From: Nodosilinea sp. FACHB-131
GTDB lineage: Bacteria > Cyanobacteriota > Cyanobacteriia > Phormidesmidales > Phormidesmidaceae
DNA length: 64,000 nt
NCBI RefSeq assembly: GCF_014695395.1
Contig: NZ_JACJOF010000030.1
Coordinates: 1-64,000, forward strand
Direction of reading: 5' to 3'
The notes under the pieces are model-generated. The model was not told the origin of the DNA, ran no database searches, and saw only the letters and a list, made by a program, of their open reading frames with translations. This document shows, one piece after another, positions 1-8,097 of the stretch (positions within the stretch are counted from its first letter, which is position 1; each line of letters begins with the position of its first letter). Position numbers and translations under genes: made by a program.

Positions 1-525
<525 letters not shown>

Positions 526-561
526 TCTTGACTGACTACTCCACTGATTGATTGAGCAAAG

Positions 562-596
562 AGCGCTCCTCGTAAGAGGGGCGCTTTTTGTTTTTG
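562..596 (+). terminator. Rho-independent terminator of psbA
   Basis: A 10-bp stem (AGCGCTCCTC / GAGGGGCGCT, one wobble pair) with a GTAA loop is followed by TTTTTGTTTTT. It lies 37 bases after the psbA stop codon and is in the right orientation. Confidence 0.9.
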
Positions 597-673
597 CAAA
601 AGCGTGGAATCGTTCACGCTGCGATCGCAGGTTGATTTAAACTTTAGGGCTGTCGTTATCGAGAACTACACCT

Positions 674-1063
674 ATGTTGGAGTTTATGACCCTGCCCAAT
701 AATCTGCTGCCTCCGGTGGCTCCTTACTCCCATGCGGTGCGGGCGGGCGACTTTTTGTTTGTTACCGGTCAGCTAGCGGAAGATCCGGCTACAGGCGAAG
801 TTGTCAAAGGCCCAATTGAGGAGCAAACCCGGCGGGTGATGGATAATCTGGCCCTAGTGCTCGACCATGCGGGCAGCGGTTTTAACAAGGTGGTCATGGC
901 AAGGGTGTTTGTTACCGACTTTCGCTATTACGAAACGGTGAACGCCATTTACCAGTCGTACTTTGGCGATGCTCTCCGGCCCAGTCGCACGACTGTGGGG
1001 GTTACGGCTTTGGCAGGCTATGGGGATGTGGAGATTGATCTAATCGCCTACTGTGGGGAGTGA
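674..1063 (+). CDS. RidA family reactive intermediate (enamine/imine) deaminase
   Basis: RidA (YjgF/YER057c/UK114) proteins hydrolyse reactive 2-aminoacrylate and related enamines released by PLP enzymes, protecting them from damage; they form cytosolic trimers. The 129-residue length is normal. Family features seen are APYSHAV near the N-terminus, the FVTGQL strand, and the SRTTVGV segment carrying the conserved arginine that binds the substrate carboxylate. The start is uncertain: the ATG at 674 has no ribosome site, while a second ATG at 686 has GGAG only three bases upstream and would give a protein four residues shorter. It stands alone between the psbA terminator and a convergent operon. 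The gene symbol is left open because several paralogues of this family occur in bacteria. Confidence 0.93.
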   Translation: MLEFMTLPNNLLPPVAPYSHAVRAGDFLFVTGQLAEDPATGEVVKGPIEEQTRRVMDNLALVLDHAGSGFNKVVMARVFVTDFRYYETVNAIYQSYFGDALRPSRTTVGVTALAGYGDVEIDLIAYCGE

Positions 1064-1113
1064 ATCAGCGGGTGGATGAGTAGTGGTTCCCTGTAATAGC
1101 TCATCCACAAGTT

Positions 1114-1440
1114 CTAAACAAAGCCATACATAGAGATAAAGCACGCCCCGTTGACGAGGGCAGTCAGCACAGCGGCCATAATCACTCCTTTAGCCATGGC
1201 GGGACGCCCTCGCCGCCGCAGGGTAATCACTAACGGAATCACGTAGAGCAGCTGCCAAAAGAAGAACCCTGCTGCCCCAATGACCCAAGGAATGGCAAAC
1301 GCGTAGTCACCGATGCCAATGACGGCCAACAACAAACCCAAGAGAAATATTAGTGCCCCTGCCACGGCATGGCAGCCCAACAGCAGCAGCATACCTTTGA
1401 CAATTTCTAGACCTTCATTTTGGGAATTGGGATTGGTCAT
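1114..1440 (-). CDS. Small three-helix membrane protein, paralogue of the next gene upstream
   Basis: I do not recognise a named family. The 108-residue protein has three hydrophobic segments (about residues 15-42, 47-73 and 83-105) and a basic RRRGRPAMAKG loop between the last two. It is clearly a paralogue of the protein at 1566-1949: both begin MTNP, share GMLLLLGCHA, FFWQLLYV or LFWQLLYV, LRRRGR and AMAKGV. It is the last gene of the run lgt-like, radical SAM, membrane protein A, membrane protein B, all on the minus strand, with a gap of 125 bases before it. The invariant GCH and RRRGR motifs may mark a functional site, but no function is assigned. The context suggests a role with the lipid-related proteins upstream (inference). 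Confidence 0.75.
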   Translation of the reverse strand: MTNPNSQNEGLEIVKGMLLLLGCHAVAGALIFLLGLLLAVIGIGDYAFAIPWVIGAAGFFFWQLLYVIPLVITLRRRGRPAMAKGVIMAAVLTALVNGACFISMYGFV

Positions 1441-1565
1441 AGCGTGGGGAGGTTTAATGCCGGGCTTGTGGGCAGCGAGGCGATTCGCTAAGCGATCCGT
1501 CCCGGAATCGCAGAACCCCGCATTTTGAGCAATGCGCAGCCCGCTAGTGTAAATAATCAGGTGCC

Positions 1566-1949
1566 TTAGGGGGTGGGTTTTCTAAAGTCTAGTGCGTTTC
1601 GTATAAATTCCTGTATCAATCCCAGTATGAATGGATTAGAGACGGAGCAAAGTCCGTTGAGCAGGGCGGTAAGCACAGCCATAATAACGACGCCTTTTGC
1701 CATCGCAGTTCGGCCTCGCCGCCTGAGAATAGTGATTAACGGAACGACGTAGAGCAACTGCCAAAACAGAAACCCTACTAACCCAACCACAATAGGTGCT
1801 AGTGAGCTGTAGTTACCAAAGTGCGACTCTGTCACCATACCGATGAAAAAAATCAGCACCATTGCAAGGGCGTGACAGCCCAGCAGCAGCAGCATGCCGC
1901 TGGAGATTTCTGAGCCTTCGCGTGGGGGGGTGGGGCTAGGGTTGGTCAT
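1566..1949 (-). CDS. Small three-helix membrane protein, translationally coupled to the radical SAM gene
   Basis: The 127-residue protein has three hydrophobic segments (about residues 18-40, 46-72 and 83-104), a basic RRRGRTAMAKG loop and a C-terminal tail of about 20 residues that its paralogue at 1114-1440 lacks. Its ATG overlaps the stop codon of the radical SAM gene as ATGA, the usual sign of translational coupling, so the two proteins are probably made together. The conserved GMLLLLGCHA segment places a Cys-His pair inside the first helix. No family name is recognised. Duplication of this gene inside the operon suggests that a homo- or hetero-oligomer is useful to the system (inference). 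Confidence 0.8.
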   Translation of the reverse strand: MTNPSPTPPREGSEISSGMLLLLGCHALAMVLIFFIGMVTESHFGNYSSLAPIVVGLVGFLFWQLLYVVPLITILRRRGRTAMAKGVVIMAVLTALLNGLCSVSNPFILGLIQEFIRNALDFRKPTP

Positions 1950-3382
1950 GGCGCTGGAACCGGGTTAGCGGCTTGAACCTCGGCCAGTTTAGCGGCCCCT
2001 GCGCTGCCCTCCCGGTAAAACAGGTTGTAGGTGTCAAAGGGAATGATGCGGCCATCGGGGTGGACGATGTGAATGCACGATCGCTTCACCGATCGCACAT
2101 CGAAGTTATAGGCATCGAGAAACTGCACAATCATAATGCGAAAAATATTTTCGTAGGTGATGCCGCTGGGCACCGCTACCTGGGGCAGACAGCAGAGCAG
2201 CTGCTTTAGCGCATTGGCCGACGACTGCGGGGAGTGGCTGGTAGAAAACAGCTCGAAAATTTTTTGCTTGAGCTGGGGGTCTTGCTCGTAGAGCACCGAG
2301 TTAGGCATCATCTCCACAAAGGTGGGCGTTGAGAACATGCCTGTGAGAGGAATCACCTGACCTTTGACCTTAAGGGCGTAGGCCATTGCCAGCGAGTCGG
2401 GGTGGCAGGGCACCGGCAGAATGTCCTGCGGTTTGAAGTGGGGGCTCTGGTCGAGAATGGCGCGGCGCACCTCGGTGAGGGTGTAGCGATCGCGCCCCGC
2501 CTCAAACCCCTCTAGCCGCCCCGCCGCCTGAATGGGCTGAAACGTCACGCCTCGCACGCACCGTTGGGCCAGAGCGTAGTCAATAATTTTGCCAATTTCG
2601 TGGTCGTTGAGCCCTTTCTTGAGCGTGACCACCAGGGTGGTTGAGAGGTTGAGGTCGTTGAGGCGATCGATTGCCTGCTGCCGTGTAGCGCGCAGATCGG
2701 CCCCTCGCAGTTCGCGCAGGGCTTTTTCCTCAAAGCTGTCGAACTGGAGATAGATTTCAGTGCCGGTTTTGTATTGGGCGAGGCGATCGCAGAAGGCCGC
2801 ATCCTGTGCAATCCTCAGCCCGTTGGTATTGATCATCAAATGCTGGATCGGTCGGGCCTTAACCAGCTCCAGCACTTTAAAGAATTCAGGATGCAGGGTG
2901 GGTTCGCCACCGCTGAGCTGCACCACCTGAGGGCTGCCCTCGTTAGCGACGACTGCATCCAGCATGCGCTCGATCTCGGCGAGGGAGCGGTGGCGGCGGA
3001 GCTGGCTAGCAGCGTTGTGCTCCTCGACACCCGAGTCGGCATAGCAGATGGGGCAGCTCAGGTTGCAGCGATCGGTCAGTTCGATCAGCGTCAGGCAGCT
3101 GTGCTGCTCGTGATCGGGGCAGAGGCCGCAGTCGTAGGGGCAGCCGTAGCGGATGGGGGTGTTGAACTTGAGGGGCATATCCCCCGGTTTGATAAACACC
3201 TGGGTTTGCCGGTAATACTCTTCGTCGTCAGCAATCAGCACCGCTTCGCGCCCGTGGGTAGGGCAGTGCTTGTGCAGATACACGCCCCCGTCTTGGAAAA
3301 CAATTTTGGCCTCGACTTTGCCCAGGCAGCGGGAGCACAGGCTATTGGTGAGAGCGTAGAACAGGTAGGGGCGGGTGGGCAT
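1946..3382 (-). CDS. Radical SAM protein of the tetraether lipid synthase (Tes/MJ0619)-like type
   Basis: The 478-residue protein carries the radical SAM cluster motif CNLSCPIC (C106, C110, C113). Before it lies a second cysteine set, GCPYDCGLCP plus C96 (C81, C85, C88, C96), and an N-terminal zinc-ribbon-like part with C16, C19, C40 and H43. This order, including the DCGLCPDHEQHSCL stretch, is what I know from archaeal Tes (MJ0619 type), which joins lipid alkyl chains carbon to carbon. A GGEPTLHPEFF motif for SAM binding follows. The longest frame starts at 3436, overlapping the Lgt-like gene, but family N-termini fit the ATG at 3382, leaving a 10-base gap. It lies between an Lgt-like gene and membrane-protein genes, so a membrane lipid or lipidated substrate is plausible. 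The true reaction is unknown. Confidence 0.9.
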   Translation of the reverse strand: MPTRPYLFYALTNSLCSRCLGKVEAKIVFQDGGVYLHKHCPTHGREAVLIADDEEYYRQTQVFIKPGDMPLKFNTPIRYGCPYDCGLCPDHEQHSCLTLIELTDRCNLSCPICYADSGVEEHNAASQLRRHRSLAEIERMLDAVVANEGSPQVVQLSGGEPTLHPEFFKVLELVKARPIQHLMINTNGLRIAQDAAFCDRLAQYKTGTEIYLQFDSFEEKALRELRGADLRATRQQAIDRLNDLNLSTTLVVTLKKGLNDHEIGKIIDYALAQRCVRGVTFQPIQAAGRLEGFEAGRDRYTLTEVRRAILDQSPHFKPQDILPVPCHPDSLAMAYALKVKGQVIPLTGMFSTPTFVEMMPNSVLYEQDPQLKQKIFELFSTSHSPQSSANALKQLLCCLPQVAVPSGITYENIFRIMIVQFLDAYNFDVRSVKRSCIHIVHPDGRIIPFDTYNLFYREGSAGAAKLAEVQAANPVPAP

Positions 3383-3392
3383 GGGGACGCTG

Positions 3393-4133
3393 CTACGAAA
3401 CTGTGAGCTGCCGCCGCGAAAGCTGGCGTAACCCATAGGCCACTCCCAGCAGGCAGGCGAGTTGAATAAAGCTTAGCCCTAAGAGCGGCTGAAAGTCGGG
3501 CTTGAGAAAATCAACAGCAAAGCGAAAGCCAAGGTAGCCAACCAGATAGAGCTGAAACAGCCTGCCGCTGGGGATCTCACGTTGACGATACCAGACCAGA
3601 ACTAACCCCAAAATTATCAGGAACGCCACCTCATAGAGCTGAGTAGGGTGGCGGGGCAGGCCGTCGCCAAAGTCGATGCCCCAGGGCAGATCGGTAACGG
3701 TACCGTAGGTGCGATCGCTCAACCCGGTCAAAAAGCACCCTACCCGCCCGATCGCCGTTCCCACCAACAGCGGAAACACAAAGGCATCACCGGTCGACCG
3801 CGTCAGGCCAATCCACTTTTTGGTCAGCTCGACGCCGATTAGCCCGCCCAGTAGCGCTCCCACTACCGTTTTGCCCTGTAAGCCTAGCAGCAGCCACGAT
3901 CGCCAGTTGCTTCCCAACAAATCCACGTGCTGGAGCAGCACCAGCAGCTTTGCCCCCACCAGCGCCCCAATCAGCCCACCTACTACAACCGAACTGCGCT
4001 GGCTCAAGGGAATAGCGTCGCTGCTGACGTTGCGACGCAGCAACCCCATGGCGACCCCGTAAGCCACTACCTCAAACACAAAATGGGGGTGGAGCTTGAA
4101 CGCCCCCACCCCCACATAAACCGGAAACACCAT
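3393..4133 (-). CDS. Lgt-like (prolipoprotein diacylglyceryl transferase fold) membrane protein
   Basis: The 246-residue polytopic membrane protein resembles Lgt, which moves diacylglycerol from phosphatidylglycerol to lipoprotein cysteines. Family marks are GGLIG, GRVGCFLTG and RHPTQLYE, in the right order and spacing. However, positions important in E. coli Lgt differ: the His before GGLIG (H103) is L95, N146 is C133 and E151 is L138, while R143 is kept as R130. The enzyme may therefore use another acceptor or only bind lipid. It is the first gene of the operon leading to the Tes-like radical SAM gene. Whether the genome has a second, canonical lgt cannot be seen here. The family assignment is solid; the activity is doubtful. 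Confidence 0.85.
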   Translation of the reverse strand: MVFPVYVGVGAFKLHPHFVFEVVAYGVAMGLLRRNVSSDAIPLSQRSSVVVGGLIGALVGAKLLVLLQHVDLLGSNWRSWLLLGLQGKTVVGALLGGLIGVELTKKWIGLTRSTGDAFVFPLLVGTAIGRVGCFLTGLSDRTYGTVTDLPWGIDFGDGLPRHPTQLYEVAFLIILGLVLVWYRQREIPSGRLFQLYLVGYLGFRFAVDFLKPDFQPLLGLSFIQLACLLGVAYGLRQLSRRQLTVS

Positions 4134-4213
4134 AGATCGACCCGATTAGGTGGGGTGAACCGCAGTTTAACCCAACAAAGCTCAATTGCTGTTGGGTGCC
4201 GCTGGCGCTCTAC

Positions 4214-4316
4214 CTAGCCCTCACCCCCAGCTCCTCTCCCACGAAGGAGAGGGAGCCGGAGAACCTTTTAAAGTCCCTCTCCCAGCTTGGGAGAGGGAGT
4301 TAGGGTGCAGGCTAAA
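4214..4316. repeat. Foldable REP/MITE-like intergenic repeat
   Basis: About 100 bases form nested inverted repeats. The outer ends, tagccctcacccccagctcc and the complement of gagttagggtgcaggcta, pair imperfectly. Inside are two hairpins: CTCTCCC-acgaa-GGAGAG and CCCTCTCCCA-gct-TGGGAGAGGG. Elements with this tagccctcaccc... ccctctccc signature are scattered in many bacterial genomes. It lies between the divergently placed ends of the Lgt-like operon promoter side and the argG 3' end, so it could also end argG transcription. Confidence 0.75.
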
Positions 4317-4354
4317 TCTCGTCAGGAGAGATTATTTTTGATCTACCTAACCTA

Positions 4355-5557
4355 CTAACCGCGCATTTTCTCAGACCAGACGCGGGTGGGCAGGCCCCAC
4401 ACGTAGATAAAGCCCTCGGCTGCCTTGTGGTCAAAGGCATCGTCGGAGCTGTAGGTGGCCAGGGCATCGCTGTAGAGGGCGAGGTTAGACTCGCGGCCCA
4501 CCACCCGATTGGTGCCCTTAAACAGCTTCACCCGCACGGTCCCGCTGACTCGCTCTTGGGTCTGCTGAATGAAGGCATCGAGCGCCAGCTTCAGGGGGCT
4601 ATACCAGAGGCCGTTGTAGACCAGGCGGCTGTAGGTTTCTTCGATGCCGCGCTTGTACTGGGTGACATCGGCGGTAAGGGTCAGGCTCTCCAGGTCGCGG
4701 TGGGCGTCGATTAGCACTAGCAGGGCAGGAGCTTCGTAGATTTCCCGTGACTTGATGCCTACTAGACGGTTTTCGATCATATCGATGCGGCCGACGCCGT
4801 GGCGACCGGCGATCGCATTCAATTGAGTAATCAACTCCACCGGGCTCAGGGCTGCACCGTTGAGGCTAGTGGGCAAACCCTTGGTAAAGCCGATGTCGAT
4901 GTATTCCGGCTCGTTGGGGGTGTTTTCGATCGCCTCGGTCATCAAAAACACTTCTTCCAGGGGCTCGGTCATGGGGTTTTCGAGCGGCCCGGCCTCAATG
5001 CTGCGGCCCAGCAGGTTGCGATCGATGCTGTAGGGGCTAGATTTTTTCACCGGGAATTCGAGGCCCATTTTTTCGCCGTAGGCAATGGTGTCTTCGCGGC
5101 CCATGCCCCACTCGCGGGCGGGGGCTAGCACCTTGAGGCTGGGGTTGAGGGCAGCGATCGCCACGTCAAAGCGCACCTGGTCATTGCCTTTGCCGGTGCA
5201 GCCATGGGCGACGGCATCGGCCCCGTAGCGATCGGCGGCTTCGACCAAGGCTTTGGCGATTAGCGGGCGGGCCAGGGCGGTAGAGAGGGGGTAGCGGTTT
5301 TCGTATAGGGCGTTGGCCTGAATGGCGGGGAAGGCGTAGTCGGTAATAAATTCTTCGGTCAGGTCAGCGATTAGGGATTCTTTGACCCCGGCGTTTAGTG
5401 CCTTGAGGCGAATAGGCTCTAGCTCGTCGCCCTGGCCCAGGTCTGCCGCCAGGGTAATCACCTCTTTTACGCCCCACTCATTCATTAGGTAGGGAATACA
5501 GACGGTGGTATCGACGCCACCGGAATAGGCTAAGACAACTTTCTCTGCGCGACCCAT
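4355..5557 (-). CDS. argG: Argininosuccinate synthase
   Basis: ArgG joins citrulline and aspartate with ATP to give argininosuccinate, the penultimate step of arginine synthesis, in the cytosol. The N-terminal AYSGGVDTT is the PP-loop (N-type ATP pyrophosphatase) signature; further conserved blocks are [13 protein letters not shown], which binds citrulline and aspartate, and APAREW. The 400-residue length is standard. A TTG two codons upstream (5563) is possible, but the ATG at 5557 begins the normal [14 protein letters not shown], with AGGG ten bases before it. It is a single-gene unit: the repeat at 4214-4316 follows and mazG is divergent. Confidence 0.98.
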   Translation of the reverse strand: MGRAEKVVLAYSGGVDTTVCIPYLMNEWGVKEVITLAADLGQGDELEPIRLKALNAGVKESLIADLTEEFITDYAFPAIQANALYENRYPLSTALARPLIAKALVEAADRYGADAVAHGCTGKGNDQVRFDVAIAALNPSLKVLAPAREWGMGREDTIAYGEKMGLEFPVKKSSPYSIDRNLLGRSIEAGPLENPMTEPLEEVFLMTEAIENTPNEPEYIDIGFTKGLPTSLNGAALSPVELITQLNAIAGRHGVGRIDMIENRLVGIKSREIYEAPALLVLIDAHRDLESLTLTADVTQYKRGIEETYSRLVYNGLWYSPLKLALDAFIQQTQERVSGTVRVKLFKGTNRVVGRESNLALYSDALATYSSDDAFDHKAAEGFIYVWGLPTRVWSEKMRG

Positions 5558-5800
5558 GGGCAATTCCCTACTTTCGTTAGACGATTCGTTTAATAGCTGT
5601 CCTGAGCGGACGACTCACTAAATAAGCCAAAGCCTGTGGTTCTAAATAGAACGGTGACGCTCTGGCCATGGCTATCTTATATGGAGTTGCCCGCCCTGCA
5701 CTACGGCGATTTAGCAAGATCTGATGACATCGGAAACGACCTACCCGCTGCCGCCATTTACTGCCATGCTAGGCAAAGCTGTCGTCAACGCGGTTTCGTT

Positions 5801-6661
5801 ATGGTTTCTGCGCCTTTCTCTTCCGACATCCCGTCCAATATTTCTCCTAGCCATCGCGCCGCTATTCTCGCTGCCCTGGAGCGACTGGTCGATGTGATTG
5901 CCCAGCTGCGTCATCCCGAAACCGGCTGCCCGTGGGATTTGGCCCAAACCCCCACCAGCCTGATCCCCTACGTGATCGAAGAAGCCTACGAGGTAGTCGA
6001 TGCCATTCAGGTGGGGGAAAAGGATGCGATCGCCGAAGAACTCGGCGACCTGTTGCTCCAGGTGGTGCTCCAAGCTCAGGTGGCCAGCGACAACGGCGAC
6101 TTTGACCTGGGCACCGTGGCCACTGGCATTGCCGACAAGCTGGTGCGCCGCCATCCCCACATCTTTGGCGATGCCTCAGGTGAGACTCCCGAAGAAGTCA
6201 GCCAAAACTGGGACCGCATCAAAGCCGCAGAAAAGGGCGTTGCCCATGAGCCCCACAAGCTATCGCCCAAGCTGACCAAATACAGCCGCACCCTGCCGCC
6301 GCTGATGGCCGCCAGCAAAATCTCCGTCAAAGCCGCCAAGGCTGGGTTCGAGTGGGAAACCGTTGACGATGTGTGGGCCAAATTTCACGAAGAGCTGGAC
6401 GAGTTTCACCAGGCCCTGGCCCATGAGCCCAAGGAAAATCAGCAGGCAGAGCTGGGCGATCTGCTGTTTACCCTGGTGAATTTGGCTCGCTGGTACGACC
6501 TTGACCCCGCCGAGGCGTTGCAGAGCACCAACCGTCGCTTCATTCAGCGTTTTGAGCTGGTGGAGGCAGTGGCAGAGAAGCCCCTGGGCGAGTATTCCAT
6601 TGAGGAGCTAGAAGCACTGTGGCAGCGGGCGAAGGCGCGTTTGGCTCAGCCCGAGGACTAG
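5801..6661 (+). CDS. mazG: Nucleoside triphosphate pyrophosphohydrolase MazG
   Basis: MazG hydrolyses (d)NTPs to monophosphate and pyrophosphate, a housecleaning activity that also lowers (p)ppGpp in some bacteria. The protein has two MazG all-alpha domains, the first holding the metal-binding EEAYE followed by EELGDLL, the second EELDE followed by AELGDLL. CPWD at the start of domain one is typical. The open frame extends 55 codons upstream to 5636, but that part (MVLNRTVTLW...) has no family resemblance, so I begin at the ATG at 5801, giving 286 residues. No strong ribosome site is seen there. Transcription probably ends in the perfect inverted repeat that begins next to the stop codon. Confidence 0.93.
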   Translation: MVSAPFSSDIPSNISPSHRAAILAALERLVDVIAQLRHPETGCPWDLAQTPTSLIPYVIEEAYEVVDAIQVGEKDAIAEELGDLLLQVVLQAQVASDNGDFDLGTVATGIADKLVRRHPHIFGDASGETPEEVSQNWDRIKAAEKGVAHEPHKLSPKLTKYSRTLPPLMAASKISVKAAKAGFEWETVDDVWAKFHEELDEFHQALAHEPKENQQAELGDLLFTLVNLARWYDLDPAEALQSTNRRFIQRFELVEAVAEKPLGEYSIEELEALWQRAKARLAQPED

Positions 6662-6715
6662 TGGTGGGCAGTGCCCACCCTACGGCAACTCTGGTAGGGT
6701 GGGCACTGCCCACCA
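6662..6715. repeat. Perfect 22-bp inverted repeat (GTAGGGTGGGCACTGCCCACC family)
   Basis: The two arms, tggtgggcagtgcccaccctac and its exact complement, are separated by 10 bases. Each arm is itself partly palindromic (GGGCAGTGCCC). The left arm begins one base after the mazG stop codon. The same 22-base arm occurs once more at 8686-8707, so this is a dispersed genomic repeat; here it could act as a bidirectional terminator between mazG and the convergent small gene at 6751-6969. Confidence 0.9.
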
Positions 6716-6750
6716 GTTCCGATCCATCCCCATGCAGAGCGATCGCACCT

Positions 6751-6969
6751 CTACCGCGGCGCGTCGGGTTTGTAATAATCGTTGGGGTTTACTGCCTGGC
6801 CACCGCCGTCTTTGTTGATGCAGCCAGCTTTATCGACGTAGCGGCAAACTCTAGCGTAGAGCCGGGCTCGGTTGCCGGGTGGGCCAGCCGAGAAGAGTAC
6901 GCGATCGCCCCCCACCATGCCCACCATAATTTTGACGCCACATACAGGACAGGTTTGGGGAGCAGCCAT
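6751..6969 (-). CDS. Small hypothetical protein with a zinc-ribbon-like N-terminus
   Basis: The 72-residue protein starts MAAPQTCPVCGVK, one half of a zinc knuckle (C7, C10), with C42 and C50 further on as possible second ligands. The middle is basic and glycine-rich; the C-terminus is acidic and proline-rich. The frame has normal codon use, an ATG start and its own space between two other transcription units, so it is probably real, but no family is recognised. It might bind zinc or nucleic acid (inference). It lies convergent to mazG and 78 bases downstream of the cofG start-distal end. Confidence 0.6.
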   Translation of the reverse strand: MAAPQTCPVCGVKIMVGMVGGDRVLFSAGPPGNRARLYARVCRYVDKAGCINKDGGGQAVNPNDYYKPDAPR

Positions 6970-7012
6970 AGGTAAACCCTCTGTTGAACCTGTGAGGATT
7001 TTACCTTGTTGG

Positions 7013-7044
7013 GGTGGATGGGTGGATGGGTGGATGGGTGGGTG
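7013..7044. repeat. Short tandem repeat, unit GGTGGATG
   Basis: Three exact 8-base units and a fourth with one change (GGTGGGTG) lie directly after the cofG stop codon. The same unit occurs twice at 61988-62003. Confidence 0.85.
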
Positions 7045-7047
7045 AGT

Positions 7048-8058
7048 TTAGAGATTGTTGAGTGAGTTGCGCCAGGTTTTAACTAGGGACCGCAGCGGAT
7101 CGGGCAGCCAAGGATCGTATTGGGGATAGATGGGTAGGCGGGGCTGAAGGTGCCAGCCGGAGGGGGCGATCGCATCCTCCAGCGACTCTAGAGTCGGGTG
7201 GTCATAGTCAGGGTTCACCTCATCCACTGGGCTAATGCCGCCCAGATCCCTCGCGCCTGCGGTTAAACAATCCAGCAGTCCTTGATGACTGACCAAGTTG
7301 GGCGGAATCTGAAGGTTGACGTCTGGGGGCAGATATTCCTTCGCCAGCTGCACGGCTCTCACCAGCGCGGCTTCATCGAGCGCCATTCCTGGCTGAAGCT
7401 GCTGCTGCCCAGGGCTGTGGGGTTGCAAAATGACTTCTTGAATGTGGCCATAGCGAGTTTGGATGGTGGCGATCGCCCGCAGCGACTCTACCCAGTCAGC
7501 CTCACTCTCCCCTAGCCCCAACAGCAGCCCGGTGGTAAAAGGAATCTTTAGCTCTCCGGCCCAGGCCAGCTGTTGCAGCCTCACCTCAGGTCGTTTGCTG
7601 GGGGCATGGCGGTGAACGGTGTCGAGCAGCTTCGGCGTTACCTGCTCGACCATGAGCCCCATCGACACATTGACCTGCCGCAGCTGCGCCATCTCATCGC
7701 GGCTTAGCGGACCGGCGTTGGTGTGGGGCAGCAGCCCGGCTTCTAGAGCCAGCGCACAAATTTGGTAAATGTGGCGAAACCAGTCATCGCGGCGGGGGCT
7801 GTGGGGAGCCACCTCTCCGCTGAGCACCAGCACTTCGCACACCCCCTGACGGCGCAGCGTGGGCAGCTGTTGAGCTACATCTTCTAAACTCAGCCAGGGC
7901 GAATGACCGGGGTCAACCCGAAAGTTGCAGTAGGTGCAGCGGTTGAAGCACTCGTAGGTGGGCACCAAGGTGTAGGCCCGACTGTAGGTCACCACCCGCT
8001 GCAACCCATGCTGTGTCAACAAACCGCTGCGTGAATCAACTGCCCTAGCCTGATCCAT
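7048..8058 (-). CDS. cofG: FO synthase subunit 1 (7,8-didemethyl-8-hydroxy-5-deazariboflavin synthase) CofG
   Basis: CofG is a radical SAM enzyme that, with CofH, builds the deazaflavin FO from tyrosine and 5-amino-6-ribitylaminouracil; in cyanobacteria FO or F420-type deazaflavins serve DNA photolyases as antenna. The cluster motif is CFNRCTYC (CX3CX2C) near residue 37, preceded by the YSRAYTLVPTYE lead-in typical of CofG. SGE, NAGPLS, MGLMVE and LLLGLGES follow in the family order. The 336-residue length is normal. It is a single-gene unit on the minus strand; cofH is not in this window. The start at 8058 begins MDQARAVDS, which may be a few residues too long. Confidence 0.93.
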   Translation of the reverse strand: MDQARAVDSRSGLLTQHGLQRVVTYSRAYTLVPTYECFNRCTYCNFRVDPGHSPWLSLEDVAQQLPTLRRQGVCEVLVLSGEVAPHSPRRDDWFRHIYQICALALEAGLLPHTNAGPLSRDEMAQLRQVNVSMGLMVEQVTPKLLDTVHRHAPSKRPEVRLQQLAWAGELKIPFTTGLLLGLGESEADWVESLRAIATIQTRYGHIQEVILQPHSPGQQQLQPGMALDEAALVRAVQLAKEYLPPDVNLQIPPNLVSHQGLLDCLTAGARDLGGISPVDEVNPDYDHPTLESLEDAIAPSGWHLQPRLPIYPQYDPWLPDPLRSLVKTWRNSLNNL

Positions 8059-8097
8059 ACCAACGCCATCGCTTCAACCCCGCCAGTTTAGGTGAGT

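Noticed and set aside
6619-6975. A plus-strand gene over the mazG end and the repeat after it
   Set aside because: The frame runs through the inverted repeat and is antisense to the small gene at 6751-6969; its product is low-complexity.
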